Origin: Halobacteriales archaeon YIM A00010
GTDB lineage: Archaea; Halobacteriota; Halobacteria; Halobacteriales; Haloarculaceae
Direction of reading: 5' to 3'
Assembly: GCA_025041175.1 (NCBI GenBank)
Contig: JAKCFJ010000004.1
Coordinates: 124,001-188,000 of the forward strand
Length of the DNA: 64,000 nucleotides
Part shown: one piece after another, positions 56,408 to 64,000 of the stretch
Numbering within the stretch: position 1 is the stretch's first letter
Layout of the letters: every line of letters starts with the position of its first letter
The notes under the pieces: generated by a model
The model's database searches: none
What the model saw: only the letters and a program-made list of their open reading frames with translations
Told to the model about the DNA's origin: nothing
Translations under genes and position numbers: made by a program

Positions 56408-57337
56408 CTATCGGAACCTAGCGATTAAGTCGTCCGTGATATCGTCAAGTGCTTCCTCTGCTCGGGTGAGAGCAAACGGCTCATCGAGCATCTGGAGGAA
56501 AAAGTGGGTGACATCGTCGTAGTGACGGTGGGTTACGTCGCCCCCCGCATCACTCAGTCGCTCGGCGTATGCGACGCCTTCGTCACGGAGTAGATCAAAG
56601 CCCCCCGTTACAACCGTTGCCGGGGGAAGATCCTGAAAGTCGCAGGCGTCTATCGGTGAAGCGTATGGGTTCCGGCTATGGAGCTGACTCTCGAAATAGT
56701 GTTTCGCAAACCACTCCATGTCCGCGCGTGTGGTCATATACCCATCGTTCTCCTCGTAGGAAGGCCACTCTGAGTTGTACGACACTTTCGGATAGATGAG
56801 TAGTTGGTAATCGATATCGGGGCGCCCAGAGTCACGTGCAATCAGGGTGACGACAGCCGCAAGATTGCCGCCAGATGAATCGCCTGCGACGGCGATGCGG
56901 TTGGCCTTCCCGTTGAACGTCTCTGCGTTCTCGGTAATCCATTTAGTGGCGGCGAAGGCGTCCTCAACGGCCGCCGGGAAGGGGTGTTCAGGGGCGAGGC
57001 GACAGGCGACTGAAACGACGGTAACGTCAGTGGCGTTTGTTACCGCGCGGCAAAGCGCGTCGTGACTGTCGAGACCATTAAGGACGAATCCGCCCCCGGG
57101 AAAGAAAATAACGACGGGAAACGGTCCCTCCCCATCGGGCAGGTAAATCCGTACCGGGAGGTCACTGCTTGGACCGGGGATCGTCCGATCAATCACGTTG
57201 CCAACAGGTTCACGATCATCGGTAGTAAACATCTCTCGCTCCCGCACCGCTTCGACCGACATCTGGTTAAACTCGGGAACGTCCTTCATCTGATCAAGTA
57301 CCGCCTGCATCTCTTGATGGGGCTCTGACGCTCGCAT
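56408..57337 (-). CDS. Alpha/beta hydrolase of the hormone-sensitive-lipase group
   Basis: 309 residues. FFPGGGFVLNG (oxyanion motif, with Pro in place of the usual His), AVAGDSSGGNLAAV (nucleophile Ser in GDSSG), DLLRDEGVAYAERL (Asp) and HRHYDDVTHFF (His). It hydrolyses short-chain esters or amides. It is divergent from the HxlR gene at 57483. Confidence 0.87.
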   Translation of the reverse strand: MRASEPHQEMQAVLDQMKDVPEFNQMSVEAVREREMFTTDDREPVGNVIDRTIPGPSSDLPVRIYLPDGEGPFPVVIFFPGGGFVLNGLDSHDALCRAVTNATDVTVVSVACRLAPEHPFPAAVEDAFAATKWITENAETFNGKANRIAVAGDSSGGNLAAVVTLIARDSGRPDIDYQLLIYPKVSYNSEWPSYEENDGYMTTRADMEWFAKHYFESQLHSRNPYASPIDACDFQDLPPATVVTGGFDLLRDEGVAYAERLSDAGGDVTHRHYDDVTHFFLQMLDEPFALTRAEEALDDITDDLIARFR

Positions 57338-57482
57338 GGTTTCACTTCGTAGATAGGCGGTGTGATGGAATAAATGTCGAGTATCTATAGTAATACGGCG
57401 TTACCATCTCGAACTGCAGTTACAAATTAAAACTTAGTTTCGTTACGAAACGCTAAAGTGCCTGTTGTAGCTTCATGCAAGC

Positions 57483-57875
57483 ATGACCGAGACCAACGAA
57501 GAGTATGAAGTAACCCAAATGCCGATTTGGTCCGCTGGGGAAGAGTGGTGCGGTGTCACGGCGTCGATGCAACTTATTGGGAAGAAGTGGCATCCAGTGA
57601 TTATCAGTCGTCTCCTCAAACACGGAACCCTGCGATTCAACCAACTCCAAGACGAAATCGGGGATATCACCAACAAAGTGCTCTCTGACAGCCTGGAAGA
57701 CCTCCAGCAGAAAAACCTGGTGGCGCGCACGGTCGTTAACGAGAAGCCGGTGCGCGTTGAGTATGAACTCACCGAGCAGGGGAAGTCGCTAAAACCAGTT
57801 ATCGAGGCACTCCACAAGTGGGGCACGACTCATGTCCAGCCCGTGACAAACGACGAAGATACGCTGACTCAGTGA
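57483..57875 (+). CDS. HxlR-family winged-helix regulator
   Basis: 130 residues. CGVTASMQLIGKKWHPVIISRLL and RFNQLQDEIGDITNKVLSDSLEDLQQ form the HxlR core. It lies 145 bp from the divergent hydrolase gene, which is its likely target; the MFS gene beyond may belong to the same regulon. Confidence 0.87.
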   Translation: MTETNEEYEVTQMPIWSAGEEWCGVTASMQLIGKKWHPVIISRLLKHGTLRFNQLQDEIGDITNKVLSDSLEDLQQKNLVARTVVNEKPVRVEYELTEQGKSLKPVIEALHKWGTTHVQPVTNDEDTLTQ

Positions 57876-58038
57876 CAGAGTCTCCATCAAGGATGACATC
57901 CAATCCTCGTTTGCGTGGGGTCGCTATGTTGGTGCTCGAACGACACATCCAACGACCAAAAATCAGAAATTCTAGTGCCCGGCCCTGTGAACGAATTACC
58001 TACTTCGCTTGTGCCTAGAGACTTGATTTCTCCGCGGA

Positions 58039-58977
58039 TCAAACGGGGAAGTCGTCTGACTCCCACGTTTCGATGACGTGATCCAATCCCTCCTCATACG
58101 TAGGGTATTCGGGTTCCCAACCGATGTCAGCTCGGAATGTGTCATTTGATGTCGGAATCGGAGTAGTGAGAAGCTCCACCCGCCCGTCTCCCATTTCTTG
58201 GCGGGCTTTTTCTTCTGACACTCGTTCCGGGGCGGACGCGTCAAGCCGGTCTGCAAAGCTGGTGGAGAACTCCGCGTCGCTGACCGGTTCATCATCGACG
58301 ACGTGCCAGAGACCACTTCGGCCCGCCTCGGCGGTAGCGACAAACGCACTGGCCGCGTCGTCCACGTATATCCGCGAGAGCAGTGCATCGTCCGAGTCAT
58401 CGATGATCGGTCGGTCGCCGCGAACGAGAGCGGTCCCCTGTGCTCGGGTATGAAATGCATCCGGTGCGTAAAACTGGCCACACCGCAGGATACTCACGAT
58501 GAAGCCGTGGTGTTCGCCAGCCTCACGAGCGATTTCCTCAGCGTCTACTGCAGACTCCGCCGTTGGATCCGGGTGAAGTGGGGAGTCCTCATCGAAGGCT
58601 GTTCCATCGGGTTGGCGAGCAACCCAAACGATGCTCTGCTGGAGATATCGATCGGCACCAACTTCGGCTGTCGCCGTGGTGAGTGTTTGAGTCCCCTCAC
58701 GCCGAACGCGGTCGTTGACCGCCCACTTTTCGGGCGTAGGGTTGTCCGTCGGAATCGCTGTGGCGGCGTGAATGACGATATCAGCCCCCTTGGCGGCCTG
58801 AATGACTGATTCTTCATCGAAGAGGTCACCGCGGCGAGGTTCGCCCCCACGTGCTTCGACAAGTTCATCGCCATCGTCGTCTCGTGTGAGTCCAATAACA
58901 GTGTGGCCACGATCGACAAATCTAGTGACAAGTCGTCGGCCAAGCACGCCCGTCGATCCTGCGATGAATACCTGCAT
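58039..58977 (-). CDS. NAD-dependent epimerase/dehydratase family protein
   Basis: 312 residues from MQVFIAGSTGVLGRRLVTRF (Rossmann GxxGxxG). It follows extended short-chain dehydrogenase layout with VIHAATAIPTDNPT and RYLQQSIVW, but the YxxxK catalytic pair is not evident where expected. An atypical member; the substrate is unknown. The start at 58977 is preferred over an upstream one at 59010. Confidence 0.8.
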   Translation of the reverse strand: MQVFIAGSTGVLGRRLVTRFVDRGHTVIGLTRDDDGDELVEARGGEPRRGDLFDEESVIQAAKGADIVIHAATAIPTDNPTPEKWAVNDRVRREGTQTLTTATAEVGADRYLQQSIVWVARQPDGTAFDEDSPLHPDPTAESAVDAEEIAREAGEHHGFIVSILRCGQFYAPDAFHTRAQGTALVRGDRPIIDDSDDALLSRIYVDDAASAFVATAEAGRSGLWHVVDDEPVSDAEFSTSFADRLDASAPERVSEEKARQEMGDGRVELLTTPIPTSNDTFRADIGWEPEYPTYEEGLDHVIETWESDDFPV

Positions 58978-59305
58978 GCTTTTCTCAATACTCGGTAGGG
59001 GGAAATACATACAGGATCATCCGTTATAGGGAGCTGATGATAGGCAAGTAACAGAGATATGGAGGATGGCTATCTACAAACTACCTCTTTGCTTATGAAT
59101 TAGCTCAAGGGGAACACCTGATGTCGGGCAGGTAGCCCAGCAATGCACAATCTAGACATTCTTTCCAGACATTTCATCAGCAGCGAAAACTGACATCGAC
59201 CCAGCTCAGTTTGTCATTTCGGAATCGCCCAGTTAGAACATGAAACAAAGTGGCCCAACACAGTACCGTCGCTCATGAGTTGGGCGAACACGGGAGGATC
59301 TGGCG
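58978..59305. other. Spacer with no gene seen
   Basis: Contains the promoter side of the epimerase and the end of the IS4-like fragment. Confidence 0.35.
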
Positions 59306-60095
59306 TTAGTCAGGCGGATCGAGACCGTACCATTGCTTCGCCACTGTCAGGAACTGATTCGCATCCACCAGCGGCTTGTAGGTCCTGTTCTCACCGTCGA
59401 GAGCGAGCTTCACCAGCAGATCAACGAGTCGCCACACGTTGTACAAGATGCACGCGAACGCGAAGTTGAAGAACCGATAATCGCGTTCGGTCGAGGTCGT
59501 CCGGACCATAAAGTGTTTCTGCTTCTTAAAGCCGTTCTCGATGCCCCACCTGTGACGATACCGATGGATCACCCGCTCGATCATGTGGATGAACGTCTTC
59601 GCCTCCATCTCCTGGCTGTCGGCATCGTGGGCGGTCACGTAGGGATGGTTCGTCTCGAAGACGACGGTTCCAGCGGTGTCCACGTCCCCGTCCTTCGCTT
59701 TCTGTTTGCGTGCTTCAACCTCCTCTTCACAGTGGATATCCGCGAACAATCGCGAGAACGACATGCCATCGCTCGGTTCGCCCTCCACGTCGACGAACTC
59801 CCATTCGCCACACATCTCCGTCCACACGTCTGAGAGACCGTCTTCCTCCTCATCGTCGTCACCCGAGTTCGACTGCTGCGGGAGATAGATTTGCTTGCGC
59901 GTTGGCGTGCCGTCGTCGGTTTCTTCTTCGGTGACGTGGAAGCGTTTGCCGTTACGGTACATCCACGCGATGGTCTCATCCTCGTCGCTGCGGTCGAAGA
60001 TGCGCGTCGGGTTCAGGTAATGAACATCGTACTCTTCGCAGGTGTCCTTGACCGGCTCGCTGTCGAATTCACGATCCATCATCACGAGGTCGATG
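59306..60095 (-). pseudogene. IS4-like transposase 3' part, relative of 31551-32690
   Basis: From DIDLVMMDREFDSEPVKDT through RHRWGIENGFKKQKHFMVR to WRLVDLLVKLAL and GLDPPD it parallels the copy at 31551. Everything before the second D is absent; the frame runs on into antisense of the IS6-like fragment. Collision point about 60088-60095. Confidence 0.82.
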
Positions 60096-60475
60096 TCGAC
60101 TCGAACGTCGTTCTTCATGTGCGACTTTCGAGACATCGTGGCCGAGACCCAGCCGAGACCTTCTTCGCGGAACTCACAGAGAAACACCGCGTCTCCGACG
60201 CAGAGTTTCTCGTCGACGGGATGGGCTATCTCACCGCCCTCGCTCGGACAGATCTCACGGGACATCTTGACTACTCTGATCGCAACATCGTTGAGAAACT
60301 GTTTCAGACGTACACCATGCGAATCGAGCGATTTCACGAAACCTGGAACGGCAGTCAAGCCAGCGCTGAACGCTGGCTGACTGCCTACACCGCCTACTAC
60401 AATCATCATCGGAGTCACCAAGCACTAGAAAATTGCACGCCGGTCAAGGCTCTCAAGCAGGAGGGTTCAATCTAG
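60088..60475 (+). pseudogene. IS6-family transposase 3' part
   Basis: DSNVVLHVRLSRHRGRDPAE, AEFLVDGMGYLTALARTDL (second D), NIVEKLFQTYTMRIERFH (E) and TAYYNHHRSHQALENCTP. The TAG stop lies inside CAATCTAGCAACGCC, the terminal repeat type of the MITE at 3013-3225. The first catalytic half is missing. Confidence 0.82.
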
Positions 60476-61062
60476 CAACGCCGGTTCAGGAAATCCGTCG
60501 AGAATCTGCTCAATACCATTGATATCCAGATTCTCCAGCCACCAGTCACGGTCGCAATCGGCATCACGACGTGGAACTACCATGCTGAAGACGACCTTCC
60601 ACCAGAGGTCAGTGGCACAAAAATCGGTGAGGGGAGTGCGTACAAGTTTGCGACGCTCTCACTGGTTGGGAAGAGCATGCCAGTCGTCTTGGCGTTCGAA
60701 CCAGTGATCGAGAGTTCCGAGTGGGACGACAACCCGAAACACCGCTATCATCGAACGGTTCGGAAACTGATCGTACGAGCGCAGGAACTCGTGAATATCG
60801 ACCTGGTGCTTGCAGACCGTGGGTTTGAATCGTGGAAGTCTACCAGACGCTCGACAACGCCAATGTCAGCTATCTATTGCCGAAAATCGAGCGTTCGGAC
60901 GAGTTAAAATGCATCGAGCGGATGGAGCAAGAGGGTGAAGACGTCGCAGTAGAGTATGGTAAGATTGAGGTTGAGCAGGGATCGCACGAATGTCGAGTGC
61001 TCTACGTGCCCGGGAGAGATGGTGAGACGCAAGCGTTCATCACGAACAAGCGTATCGACCGG
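60476..61062 (+). pseudogene. IS4-like transposase middle part
   Basis: VTVAIGITTWNYHAED (first D replaced by G, if aligned correctly), VNIDLVLADRGFES (second D), then a frameshift near 60828 and VYQTLDNANVSYLLPKIERS through ETQAFITNKRIDRR. It is related to the transposases at 3-968 and 1378-3316. Both ends are missing: the left at the IS6 repeat, the right at the TRAM-like gene. Confidence 0.75.
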
Positions 61063-61296
61063 AGGGTCGGATTGAGGCTGGCTTGTATGTTGCCGTGAGT
61101 GAGACTCCTGTGAATCCGTCTTAGTTCGTGAATCAGTGGAGGATGGTGCGTCAAGAAGTGCGACGCGGTACGTCTTCTCAGCAGCGAGTGCTTTCTGCTC
61201 GATTTCACTCGAGGGGACTTCGATGACGTATGTCCCATCCTGCCCTTCAACTGTCGCGCTGAACAAAGAGCGAAGTGAGTCGAGGACTTCGACCAT
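61062..61296 (-). pseudogene. TRAM-like RNA-binding-domain protein, 3' end replaced
   Basis: MVEVLDSLRSLFSATVEGQD then GTYVIEVPSSEIEQKALAAE and TYRVALL: the small beta-barrel TRAM pattern seen in haloarchaeal proteins. The domain itself is nearly complete, but the C-terminus runs into the antisense of the transposase fragment. A fusion product might be made. Confidence 0.6.
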
Positions 61297-62179
61297 TGGA
61301 GTAGTACTTCTCCGTGCCCAAGGGTCAAATATCTTTGACTGATATCTTTCTAAGCTTGTGAAATTATCTTTTGCAATTGTGATTGAACGCAATCGAGGGC
61401 GTGATAAACCTCATTTCGTGTCTGTAATGCCCATCAGCTGATGCCGTAGCGTCCATTTCGAACACGGTGTGTTTCGCTCAATCAGCTCATCAAGATCGGG
61501 TCGGCTATACGTGGACCTCGTCGTTGCCCTCCAACTCCGAGTACAACGGGGGAGCAGTGAGATCGACACTCTCAGGGGACATATCAATTCCAGGTAGAGA
61601 CATCTCTGCTAGGCATCCATCAGAACCGAACTCACAACATCACTCCCCCAACGTCACACCCATCAGTAGGGCCAGCGATGCGGTCGGCTCCGAGGGTTCT
61701 CCGTCCACCGCTGGCGTTCAGACAGACGAGTAGAACATACGACCAGTTCGAAGTGTTCGTGTCTGTTAGGAGGTCTACCAGCACACACCAGGTTTCACGA
61801 GAAACAGGCTGTCTAAGGTACCTCTTCGCACAACAGAGGGGAACCGACTGATGGACTACACTGATGAACCCCCAGAGCCCCACTCCCCAGGTGGTCTTGG
61901 TTGACGACAGGCCAGGGTGCTCCTATATGCAATAGGGGGGGGGGGTGCGTCCAGCAAGCGAGCCTGATCGACCTCCGAGCGACGTCGCAAATTCATCGTC
62001 CTCAACCCCAGTAAGGTGGCGTGTTCTTGAGTCGCTCTTCATTTTGCACACGGTGTGTCTCCCTGCCCCGTTGGCCCACGACGAGGAAACACTGGAAGAG
62101 GTGGTGTGTGATCCCGGTGTTGTCCAGCGGGACGTTCACCGCAACCTCGGAGGGACGTTACACAATTCAGGCGAGAAAG
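61297..62179. other. Gene-poor region with fragments and a G11 tract
   Basis: A minus-strand tail near 61500-61603 reads MSLPGIDMSPESVDLTAPPL...NDEVHV and stop, perhaps a gene end. A run of eleven G lies at 61925-61935. No complete gene is supported. Confidence 0.35.
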
Positions 62180-62199
62180 CCCACAACTGTAGTCGTGGG
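62180..62199. repeat. IS200/IS605-type end hairpin
   Basis: CCCACAACT-GT-AGTCGTGGG folds into a 9-bp stem with one mismatch. Hairpins of this shape and sequence (CCCACGACTxxAGTCGTGGG) mark the ends of haloarchaeal IS200/IS605 elements. No tnpA or tnpB is near, so it is a remnant. Confidence 0.5.
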
Positions 62200-62329
62200 T
62201 CTCTCCTCCAAATCGGTGCCAAGAGATCACGAGACGAGCAAGCTCTGGGTGGCGCTGGCGAGTTCATCAGGGCTGGTTTCCTGGAGCCGCTCGTGGCCGA
62301 GCTGGAGCCGCAAGTGGTGGCTCCTTGAG

Positions 62330-62706
62330 GACCACTCACGGTACCCGCGAACGGCGACGGCCCTCGACAGGGTTCTGGAAGACACGGGTGCGAGCAGCGT
62401 GCGTCAGCACCGCGTCGCGGACGGCAGCGAACTGTTCGTCGATGCCGTCCGCTTCGAGATCGCGTACGTTGTACAGCAGGGCTCGTGCCAGTGGATTCTG
62501 TGCGTCAGTTTCGAGCGCAACATCATCACCGCGAGCAAGTTGGTAGGCTTTTGCCCAGCATTGGCGAACTCGTTGTCGAAGGCGATCCGAGCGAGGACTT
62601 CGAGCCAGTCCTCTCTCGTGTAGGTCGCGTTCGAACCCACACCAACGTCGATCTCGGGGTACAACAGCGATGACGCTGCTGACCTGGTTTGCTTCGGCTG
62701 CATCAA
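62330..62706 (-). pseudogene. Transposase N-terminal remnant with frameshift
   Basis: EIDVGVGSNATYTREDWLEV...IAFDNEFANAG in one frame, then AKAYQLARGDDVALETDAQN and NVRDLEADGIDEQFAAVRDA in another. The order fits the front of a haloarchaeal IS4-like transposase. The catalytic part is absent. Confidence 0.5.
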
Positions 62707-63026
62707 TCATACCGACCAAACGAGGTGTGTCGAATCGGCTTTTTCCCTACTTCAGTAACTACTGTTTAGCCGTGAGTAACTCAACCGCTTGTTTTGTGTC
62801 GGCTGGCACGGTCGGCTCACTTCTTTGGTTTCGGCTGTTGCCGTGGCAAACGCCGAATCAACTGCTAGTTTTCGTGCACACTACGCCCAATGTGGGGAGG
62901 GATAGTTACCATGTCGGAGTCATCCCACAGCTAAAGTAGTAAAACGCGCGTTCTTGCTGATCAGTTGGTAGCCTAGGCTTCCGGCGAAGCCGTGAGTTTT
63001 CTCTTGGTTCCTATATAACGAAGGAT

Positions 63027-63086
63027 AGTTTACTGTATAGTTTACTCGTGAGTTTACTGGCTATATTACTAGCTGGCCTACTACCG
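63027..63086. repeat. Five 12-bp iteron-like repeats
   Basis: Units start at 63027, 63039, 63051, 63063 and 63075: AGTTTACTGTAT, AGTTTACTCGTG, AGTTTACTGGCT, ATATTACTAGCT, GGCCTACTACCG. The first three share AGTTTACT exactly, the last two only TTACT and CTACT. Strict 12-bp phasing next to a ParA-family gene suggests a partition-complex or replication-protein binding site. Confidence 0.65.
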
Positions 63087-63269
63087 AAGTAGCTATACAG
63101 ACATATAACAAAATATCTGCGCACAAATAGAACTATCGGTAATACCATACTGCAAACCGCCCAACAATTCGTAGACCTAGTTTATTATCCTGTCAGAAAT
63201 AGATATGTACTATTTTTCAATAATACATATATCAAGTATCTCTCGTAGGCAATAGAGCGTCTGACGTAC

Positions 63270-63277
63270 TTTTAATA
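63270..63277 (+). promoter_or_regulatory. TATA element of the partition gene
   Basis: TTTTAATA is centred about 27 bp before the ATG at 63301, the spacing expected for a leaderless haloarchaeal mRNA. Confidence 0.55.
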
Positions 63278-63300
63278 CAGTTGGCTATACATCTATTCAT

Positions 63301-64000
63301 ATGACGCAAGGATTCGTATGGTGGTCGGAAAGTGGAGGACCAGGAAAGACGACAAACTCGATGCAAACTGCAGCTGCTATCGGTCGAGATGGTTACGACG
63401 TCTTAGTGTGGGATTTAGATCCGCAACGTGGTGCACTAACCCACTACTGCGGCTATGAGCATCTCGATCATGATGGGATACCTGAGGACGAAGACGAGGA
63501 AGAAGCGTATGAAGTTGATCCAACAATCATGGATGTTTTTTTCGACAATACAGACATTCGAGAGCTTATTGTCGAGACACCGCACTTCGATCTCGTACCG
63601 GGACATGAAGATCTCGGAAACTTCGAATCGGCACTTGATAGCTCCGGTCGTCGAGGCGTCGATGAATTCTGGGTCATCCGCGAACTGCTAGAAGAACTTG
63701 CCACTGAGTATGACATCTTCATTCTTGATGTCCAAGCAACACTCAACACCCTTGTTGATAACGCTATCATCGCCGCTCGGAACGTCATGGTCCCTATAGA
63801 GCTCACACCAAAGGGAGATGCTTCCCAACGCGGCCTCGAAAATACAATCGATGCGATGGAATCCGGATTTGAAAAGATGGGGGTTGATATTACTATTAAA
63901 GGAACGGTTCCAAGCCGCGTTGGAAACGCAAAAATTTTCGAGCAGTACCGGGACTCGATGAAAGACCGGGGCGTTCCGCTAAGTCCTTTCTCAATCCCTG
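63301..64000 (+). CDS. ParA/SegA-family partition ATPase, 3' end outside the window
   Basis: At least 233 residues, open at the window edge. The P-loop SESGGPGKTTNSMQTAAA is followed by VLVWDLDPQRGALTHY, the ParA box after the Walker A segment, and YDIFILDVQATLNTLVDNA (Walker B). ALTPKGD-like IELTPKGDASQRGLENT and IKGTVPSRVGNAK complete the fold. The signature lysine of the deviant Walker A (KGGxGKT) is Ser here. Such ATPases segregate plasmids along nucleoid DNA, usually with a centromere-binding partner downstream. Confidence 0.88.
   Translation, partial: MTQGFVWWSESGGPGKTTNSMQTAAAIGRDGYDVLVWDLDPQRGALTHYCGYEHLDHDGIPEDEDEEEAYEVDPTIMDVFFDNTDIRELIVETPHFDLVPGHEDLGNFESALDSSGRRGVDEFWVIRELLEELATEYDIFILDVQATLNTLVDNAIIAARNVMVPIELTPKGDASQRGLENTIDAMESGFEKMGVDITIKGTVPSRVGNAKIFEQYRDSMKDRGVPLSPFSIP

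Larger units (their letters stand above)
62707..63300. promoter_or_regulatory. AT-rich region upstream of the partition gene
   Basis: No gene. The right 300 bp are markedly AT-rich and contain the 12-bp repeat array and the promoter of the partition gene. It is a candidate centromere or replication-related site. Confidence 0.5.

Noticed and set aside
61929-62340. Plus-strand protein of about 127 residues
   Set aside because: The frame runs through the IS605-like hairpin and has no family features.
1-64000. CRISPR array
   Set aside because: No repeat-spacer pattern was found; the only phased short repeats are the five 12-bp units at 63027-63086, which have no spacers of CRISPR length.
1-64000. 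tRNA or rRNA genes
   Set aside because: I saw no tRNA-like arm sequences or rRNA segments by eye; a covariance-model search would be decisive.

Overview
The window is haloarchaeal. Its proteins are strongly acidic, it carries eight copies or remnants of bacterio-opsin-activator-type (Bat/HTH_10) regulators, which are typical of Halobacteria, and it has archaeal-type alaS, several haloarchaeal IS families and a twin-arginine lipoprotein. The density of insertion sequences, broken genes and recombination junctions, together with a ParA-family partition gene behind a 12-bp repeat array at the right end, points to a megaplasmid or chromid rather than the main chromosome. The genus cannot be told from the sequence alone.

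Layout. 0-3.3 kb: two IS4-like transposases, the second broken and carrying a 213-bp MITE. 3.4-9 kb: a DHA2 efflux pump and a rifampicin-phosphotransferase-like enzyme in one operon, with a divergent Bat-type regulator. 9-18.4 kb: small metabolic genes (monooxygenase, NmrA-like protein, flavin-dependent oxidoreductase with a beta-propeller partner, zinc-ribbon regulator, IS630, gamma-carbonic-anhydrase-like protein, LysE exporter). 18.6-25.2 kb: a mosaic containing a zinc-finger microprotein with DUF6884, two short mobile cassettes carrying a cupin gene and an acetyltransferase gene, an amidohydrolase, a transglutaminase-like gene cut by an intact IS6 element, and an HXXEE membrane protein. 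25.2-31.5 kb: a tandem duplication around trmO with a 142-bp MITE, a lipoprotein, a bicupin and many fragments. 31.5-37.9 kb: transposase, glycosyltransferase, an MFS/HxlR pair and a run of frameshifted genes. 38-46.4 kb: alaS, a Bat-type regulator, a frameshifted prs copy, and an ArsR-led operon of SRPBCC/AHSA1 proteins. 46.4-54.8 kb: cupin, glyoxalase, frameshifted genes, IS630 and ISH3 remnants, and an IS6-like element with its own ribbon-helix-helix gene. 54.9-59 kb: a broken MFS, alpha/beta hydrolase, HxlR regulator and NAD-dependent epimerase. 59-62.8 kb: colliding IS fragments. 62.8-64 kb: AT-rich DNA, the repeat array and the partition gene.

The main finding is a set of three elements (19659-20336, 23683-24463, 52957-54057) with the same terminal inverted repeats. 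One encodes a degraded IS6-like transposase plus a ribbon-helix-helix protein. The other two lack a transposase, carry a single passenger gene each, and are flanked by 8-bp or 7-bp direct repeats. One of them sits inside a Bat-type regulator whose original reading frame can be rebuilt exactly. A second finding is a shared inverted repeat, GCCTAG-N6-CTAGG, upstream of two closely related Bat-type regulators.
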